A program made the position numbers and the translations under genes. Shown here piece by piece: positions 31,300-34,435 of a DNA stretch of 34,435 nucleotides. Source of the DNA: Oscillospiraceae bacterium (GTDB taxonomy: Bacteria > Bacillota > Clostridia > Oscillospirales > Acutalibacteraceae); assembly GCA_902796075.1 (NCBI GenBank), contig CADBNN010000114.1, positions 1-34,435 of the forward strand, written 5' to 3'. Positions within the stretch are counted from its first letter, which is position 1. The number at the start of each line of letters is the position of its first letter. Under the pieces are notes generated by a model, which was not told the DNA's origin, ran no database searches, and saw only the letters and a program-made list of their open reading frames with translations.

Positions 31300-33141
31300 A
31301 TGGATCCTATTCTTTTAGATACGTTGCTGGCCAAGGTGCAAAAGCCGGGCCGCTATACCGGCGGCGAGCTGTATAGCGTGGTAAAAAACAAAGCCGACGT
31401 GGACGTCCGTTTTGCGTTTTGTTTTCCGGACGTGTACGAGATCGGTATGTCGCATTTGGGTATAAAAATACTGTATTCTGCTTTGAATGCTATGAACGGC
31501 GTGTGGTGTGAACGGGTGTTTGCGCCTTGGGACGATATGGAGCAACAAATGCGCCGGCATGGCGTGCCGTTGTATGCGCTGGAAAGCAAAGATCCGCTGA
31601 CCGATTTTGATTTTATCGGTTTCACCCTGCAATATGAACTGTGTTACACCAACGTGCTGAATATGCTGGACCTGGCGGGTGTGCCGCTATTGGCGGCCGA
31701 CCGGGGCGAAGACGATCCGCTGGTAGTGGCAGGCGGACCCTGCACCTATAACAGCGAACCCATGGCCGATTTTTTTGATATTGTTTTGTTGGGCGAAGGG
31801 GAAGAATCCATTTGCGAAATGATGGAAGAATACCGCAAAGCGCGGGCCGCCGGCTGGTCGCGCCGGGACTTTTTGCGCCACATGGCCGATCTGCCCGGGT
31901 TTTATGTACCGCGTTTTTATCGGGTGACCTACCGGGATGACGACAACACCGTGGCGGCGATCGAGCCGCTGGACGGCGTGCCGGCCACCATTCGGAAACG
32001 CATTATGCAAAACATGGATAAAGCTCACTATCCCGAACACTTTGTAACGCCGTATATCGAAGTGATACACGACCGTGCGGTGGAAGAGATCTTTCGCGGG
32101 TGTATTCGTGGCTGCCGTTTTTGTCAGGCTGGTTACGTGTATCGTCCCATTCGGGAAAAATCGCCTGCGGTCATCAACGCCCAGGCCCGCAGTCTGTGTG
32201 AATGCAGCGGATATGAAGAATTGTCGCTTTCTTCCTTAAGCACCAGCGATTATCGGCGCTTGCATGAATTGCTTACGTTGATGCTGCAGTGGACCGAGCC
32301 GGAACAAGTGAGCATTTCGCTGCCTTCCTTGCGGGTGGACAACTTCCCTAAAGAACTGATGGACCGTATTCAAAGCGTGCGCAAAAGCGGCCTGACCTTT
32401 GCGCCGGAAGCCGGCACGCAGCGCTTGCGCGATGTGATTAACAAAAATGTCACAGAAGAAGAGGTCATCCGCACGGCCAAAACCGCGTTTTCGGGCGGCA
32501 ATACGTCGGTAAAACTCTATTTTATGATGGGCCTGCCAACCGAAACCATGGAAGATATCGAAGGCATTGCCGCGTTGTCCCAAAAAGTGGTGGACACGTA
32601 CTACCATATGCCCAACAAGCCAAAAGGTCGGGGCGTTACGGTTTCTACCAGCGTTTCCGGCTTTGTGCCAAAGCCTTTTACGCCGTTTCAGTGGGAACCG
32701 CAAAACACCGTTGAACAATTGCAGGAAAAGCAAATGCACTTGGCGCACACCGTAACCAGTAAAAAAATCAGTTTAAGTTGGCACGATGCGAACGTGAGCT
32801 TTTTGGAAGGCGTTTTTGCCCGGGGCGACCGTCGGCTGGCACCTGTGTTGGTGGAAGCCCACAAGCGAGGCTGTAAATTTGACAGTTGGAGCGAGTTTTT
32901 TGATCTTGGCGTGTGGCGGCAAGCTTTTGACGCCTGCGGCGTCGATCCGACCTTTTATAATTGCCGCAAGCGGGAATATACCGAGGTTTTGCCATGGTCT
33001 CATATCGATATCGGCATTCGGCCGGAATTCTTTATTCGGGAAAGCCAAAAGGCGCACCAAGGGGTTACCACGCCCCACTGCCGGCAGCAATGTGCCGGAT
33101 GCGGCGCCAACCGGCTGTGCGAAACGGGGTGTGATCTATGA
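31300..33141 (+). CDS. TIGR03960 family B12-binding-type radical SAM protein
   Basis: 613 residues. The N-terminal ~200 residues resemble the cobalamin-binding-type region found in this family (FCFPDVYEIGMSHLGIKILY, ADRGEDDPLVVAGGPCTYNSEP). The radical SAM core has Cys268, Cys272 and Cys275 (CIRGCRFCQAG), followed by ELSLSSLSTSDY and FAPEAGTQRLRDVINK. The C-terminus ends in a cysteine-rich CRQQCAGCGANRLCETGC tail. Function is not established; the protein is almost always encoded next to a TIGR03936 partner, as here (four-base overlap), and often upstream of ribonuclease G, hinting at an RNA or ribosome role. Length is normal. The ATG has an AGGAAT site. Confidence 0.9.
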   Translation: MDPILLDTLLAKVQKPGRYTGGELYSVVKNKADVDVRFAFCFPDVYEIGMSHLGIKILYSALNAMNGVWCERVFAPWDDMEQQMRRHGVPLYALESKDPLTDFDFIGFTLQYELCYTNVLNMLDLAGVPLLAADRGEDDPLVVAGGPCTYNSEPMADFFDIVLLGEGEESICEMMEEYRKARAAGWSRRDFLRHMADLPGFYVPRFYRVTYRDDDNTVAAIEPLDGVPATIRKRIMQNMDKAHYPEHFVTPYIEVIHDRAVEEIFRGCIRGCRFCQAGYVYRPIREKSPAVINAQARSLCECSGYEELSLSSLSTSDYRRLHELLTLMLQWTEPEQVSISLPSLRVDNFPKELMDRIQSVRKSGLTFAPEAGTQRLRDVINKNVTEEEVIRTAKTAFSGGNTSVKLYFMMGLPTETMEDIEGIAALSQKVVDTYYHMPNKPKGRGVTVSTSVSGFVPKPFTPFQWEPQNTVEQLQEKQMHLAHTVTSKKISLSWHDANVSFLEGVFARGDRRLAPVLVEAHKRGCKFDSWSEFFDLGVWRQAFDACGVDPTFYNCRKREYTEVLPWSHIDIGIRPEFFIRESQKAHQGVTTPHCRQQCAGCGANRLCETGCDL

Positions 33142-33794
33142 CCTTTTACGACGTGCGCGTTTGGTTTACCAAGCAAGGAGACCTGAAATATATTTCGCAT
33201 TTGGATCTGAACCGGTTTATGCAGCGGTCGCTTAAGCGGTCGGGCTTGCCTTTGTGGCATACGGAAGGGTTTAACCCCCATCCGTACGTTACGTTTGCAC
33301 TGCCCCTTTCGCTGGGACAGGAAAGCGAATGTGAGATTTTTGATTTTCGCCTTACACGCGTTATGCCGGCCGAAGAAGTAAAAGCGGCCTTGAACGCCGT
33401 AATGCCGCGGGATATGAAGGTGCTGCGAGTGGCGGCGCCGGTGCAAAAAGCAAAAGTGATCGCCCGGGCGGCGTATCGCATCTGTCTGCCCGGCTGGGCG
33501 CCGCTGCGCGATAAAACGGCCGACTTCCTGTGCCGGCAGTCGATTGAAGTGCAAAAGCACACCAAAAAGGGCGGCGAATCCACGGTGGATCTGGCGCCCG
33601 CTTTGGGCGACGTGAGTTTGACGACAGAGGGCGAAAACCTGATTTTGCGCCTTACGCTGCCTGCCGGCAGCACGCTGAATTTGAATCCCACACTGCTTAC
33701 CGGTGCGCTTGCGGCGCATCTGGGCAGGGAAGAGGACCCGGTTTTGATCACTCGCACGGCCGTGTTGACAGAGGACGGCGCCGATTTTGCTTAA
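33138..33794 (+). CDS. TIGR03936/DUF2344 family protein
   Basis: 218 residues, with the family start YDVRVWFTKQGDLKYISHLDLNRFMQRSLKRSGLPLWHTEGFNPHPYVTFALPLSLGQES, which is highly conserved. It is the usual companion of the TIGR03960 radical SAM protein, sometimes fused to it. No activity is known; the two probably form a complex. Its ATG overlaps the upstream stop (ATGA) and it ends the operon. In many clostridia the ribonuclease G gene follows, but here a tRNA region does. Confidence 0.88.
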   Translation: MTFYDVRVWFTKQGDLKYISHLDLNRFMQRSLKRSGLPLWHTEGFNPHPYVTFALPLSLGQESECEIFDFRLTRVMPAEEVKAALNAVMPRDMKVLRVAAPVQKAKVIARAAYRICLPGWAPLRDKTADFLCRQSIEVQKHTKKGGESTVDLAPALGDVSLTTEGENLILRLTLPAGSTLNLNPTLLTGALAAHLGREEDPVLITRTAVLTEDGADFA

Positions 33795-33797
33795 CGC

Positions 33798-33826
33798 TTG
33801 TTTTCGCTTAGTAATTGTGTTATAAT
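33798..33826 (+). promoter_or_regulatory. Sigma-A promoter of the tRNA-Leu region
   Basis: TTGTTT (33798-33803), a 17-base spacer and a perfect TATAAT (33821-33826). It lies 55 bases before the broken tRNA-Leu 5' copy and about 246 bases before the complete tRNA-Leu, so the structured segment between would be part of the primary transcript. Confidence 0.7.
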
Positions 33827-33874
33827 GCAAAGCGTCGGCAAATTATACACAGACGGCATGATGGTTTAAAGGCC

Positions 33875-33902
33875 ATATTTGCGAGTGTGGCGGAATTGGC
33901 AG
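33875..33902 (+). repeat. Direct repeat, first copy: 5' part of tRNA-Leu
   Basis: 28 bases (ATATTT followed by the first 22 bases of tRNA-Leu) that recur at 34066-34093 with one difference (T/C at position 22). This copy is not followed by a normal tRNA body. Confidence 0.85.
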
Positions 33903-34050
33903 CATCGCTTCCGAGCGCTGCCGGAGGCAGAAACAGCGAGGAAGGGATGGCGCAGCGGTCAAAAAGCGCAAGGAAAAGCGCGAATGCGCCCGCAGCGCTT
34001 TTTGGGTACCGCAAGAGTCACGCGGGGCGCGGCTGCCCGATTGGCATTGT
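33881..34050 (+). other. Broken tRNA-Leu-derived, hairpin-rich segment
   Basis: The first 22 bases match tRNA-Leu(UAG). A D-stem can still form (GCG ... CGC), and a six-pair arm with an 8-base loop (CTTCCG / CGGAGG) stands in the place of an anticodon arm, but the T-arm and a matching CACTCGC 3' acceptor strand are missing. Instead there is a GC-rich stretch with a long hairpin: GCGGT-AAAAAGCGC (33955-33969) pairs with GCGCTTTTT-ACCGC (33995-34012) around an inner GCGC-GAAT-GCGC stem, then a GGGC/GCCC hairpin. It is a decayed or rearranged tRNA gene, or a structured leader RNA. Protein-like frames across it (for example the RVWRNWQTR stretch) are the usual false translation of tRNA-Leu. Confidence 0.5.
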
Positions 34051-34065
34051 TTATGATTTAACTGA

Positions 34066-34093
34066 ATATTTGCGAGTGTGGCGGAACTGGCAG
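34066..34093 (+). repeat. Direct repeat, second copy: 5' part of tRNA-Leu
   Basis: Second copy of the 28-base repeat, here part of the complete tRNA-Leu gene and its immediate leader. Confidence 0.85.
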
Positions 34094-34155
34094 ACGCGCC
34101 AGACTTAGGATCTGGTATCTCCGATGTGCAGGTTCGATTCCTGTCACTCGCACCA
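34072..34155 (+). tRNA. tRNA-Leu (anticodon UAG)
   Basis: 84 bases including an encoded CCA. The acceptor stem GCGAGTG pairs with CACTCGC. The D-arm is GCG-loop-CGC, the anticodon arm CCAGA-CTTAGGA-TCTGG gives anticodon TAG, a short class II variable arm follows (TATCTCCGATG), and the T-arm is CAGG-TTCGATT-CCTG. All elements are intact. It reads CUN leucine codons. A terminator follows two bases after the CCA. Confidence 0.95.
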
Positions 34156-34156
34156 T

Positions 34157-34205
34157 ATCGAGTATCCATAACGGAATTGTGTTATGGATACTCGATTTAT
34201 TATTA
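34157..34205 (+). terminator. Intrinsic terminator after tRNA-Leu
   Basis: A 16-bp perfect stem (ATCGAGTATCCATAAC / GTTATGGATACTCGAT) with an 8-base loop, followed by a T/A-rich tail TTATTATTAT. From here to 34310 nothing else is recognisable except the candidate operator at 34285-34312. Confidence 0.85.
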
Positions 34206-34284
34206 TCGGCGATTTTCAGGTTTGACGGAAGTTTGAATATTATATCAACAGCACACTAACTCGCCATCCGCGAACAAGTATTGC

Positions 34285-34312
34285 TTGATTGTTAAACAAC
34301 GAATTGATTGTT
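34285..34312. promoter_or_regulatory. Candidate operator before the XRE-type gene
   Basis: Two direct copies of TTGATTGTT (34285-34293 and 34304-34312) and the palindrome TTGTT-A-AACAA (34289-34299) stand just upstream of, and touching, the -35 box. Such sites often bind the adjacent XRE regulator; this is inference. Confidence 0.3.
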
Positions 34313-34339
34313 GACACTTACACTTCTATTTGCTACAAT
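34311..34339 (+). promoter_or_regulatory. Sigma-A promoter of the XRE-type gene
   Basis: Perfect TTGACA (34311-34316), a 17-base spacer and TACAAT (34334-34339, five of six). Confidence 0.82.
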
Positions 34340-34379
34340 AGAACCACACCGGTGATATTAAGATTCGGAGGTTATAATT

Positions 34380-34435
34380 ATGAATATTAAAATAGGTGAA
34401 ACAATTAAAAACCTAAGGGCTCGCGACGGCAGAAA
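34380..34435 (+). CDS. XRE-family transcriptional regulator, N-terminus only
   Basis: Cut off by the window edge after 18 full codons. The residues MNIKIGETIKNLRARDGR match the first helix of XRE/Cro-type helix-turn-helix proteins (I-G-x-x-I-K-x-L-R). CGGAGG lies 8-9 bases before the ATG and a near-consensus promoter precedes it. Its region is much more AT-rich than the rest of the window, and it follows directly behind a tRNA gene, a common place for integrated elements. The downstream part needed to name its role is not visible. Confidence 0.65.
   Translation, partial: MNIKIGETIKNLRARDGR

Noticed and set aside
33815..34169. Open frames on both strands over the tRNA region, including one with an RVWRNWQTR stretch
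   Set aside because: These are the well-known false translations of tRNA-Leu; no ribosome sites, and the sequence is explained by the tRNA and its broken copy.
1..34435. CRISPR array, insertion sequence or restriction/defence genes
   Set aside because: No regularly spaced repeats, transposase, Cas, toxin-antitoxin or restriction genes were seen in any frame.

Overview
The window looks like the chromosome of an endospore-forming, moderately GC-rich member of the Clostridia (Oscillospiraceae/Ruminococcaceae-like). It has a complete eight-gene spoIIIA operon, spmA-spmB and a spoIVFA-spoIVFB-like pair. It also has the classic Firmicutes order yqhY-nusB-xseA-xseB-ispA-dxs-tlyA-nadK-argR-recN. Shine-Dalgarno sites are strong, and ATGA or GTGA stop/start overlaps are frequent. 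Everything is on the + strand except one convergent block (trmO and the RNase P RNA gene). Taxonomy is inferred from gene order and protein character only.

Layout. 0-0.6 kb: a Nudix hydrolase and a short remnant of an acetyltransferase. 0.6-3.2 kb: a membrane GGDEF protein followed by a membrane HD-GYP protein, a predicted maker/breaker pair for a cyclic dinucleotide. 3.2-6.6 kb: a CstA-type transporter, a NapH-like membrane iron-sulfur protein and a transglutaminase-like lipoprotein. 6.6-11.6 kb: small accessory enzymes (TfoX-N protein, MsrA, GNATs, a GNAT-methyltransferase fusion, a TIGR04076 protein, an S66 peptidase and a minimal ComEA-like protein), closed by a strong terminator. 11.7-17.6 kb: the sporulation block spmAB and spoIIIAA-AH, each preceded by a sequence resembling a sigma-E promoter. 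17.6-28.6 kb: one long housekeeping operon from a sigma-A promoter, with a probable second promoter inside dxs, ending in tyrS and a bidirectional terminator. 28.7-29.75 kb (minus strand): rnpB from a near-consensus promoter, then trmO. 29.8-33.8 kb: an M23/SpoIVFA-like protein, an M50/SpoIVFB-like protease, a TIGR03960 radical SAM protein and its TIGR03936 partner. 33.8-34.4 kb: a tRNA-Leu(UAG) gene preceded by a second, broken copy of its 5' part inside a hairpin-rich segment, then an AT-rich stretch and the start of an XRE-type regulator that runs off the window.

How the genes work together. SpmA/B are spore-core maturation membrane proteins. SpoIIIAA-AH form the mother-cell half of the channel between mother cell and forespore. 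SpoIVFA/FB are the complex that normally cuts pro-sigma-K. The long operon joins transcription termination (NusB), exonuclease VII, isoprenoid precursor synthesis (Dxs, IspA), rRNA methylation (TlyA), NAD kinase, ArgR, RecN and TyrS. Two proteins related to the t6A tRNA modification (a TsaD paralogue and TrmO) lie in the same window.

I do not see a clearly new defence or mobile system. The points most worth a second look are the duplicated tRNA-Leu 5' half with its structured insert, the likely island edge beyond it, the GNAT-methyltransferase fusion, the catalytically complete M23 protein in the SpoIVFA position, the rnpB-terminator-trmO arrangement, and the non-standard start of spoIIIAC.
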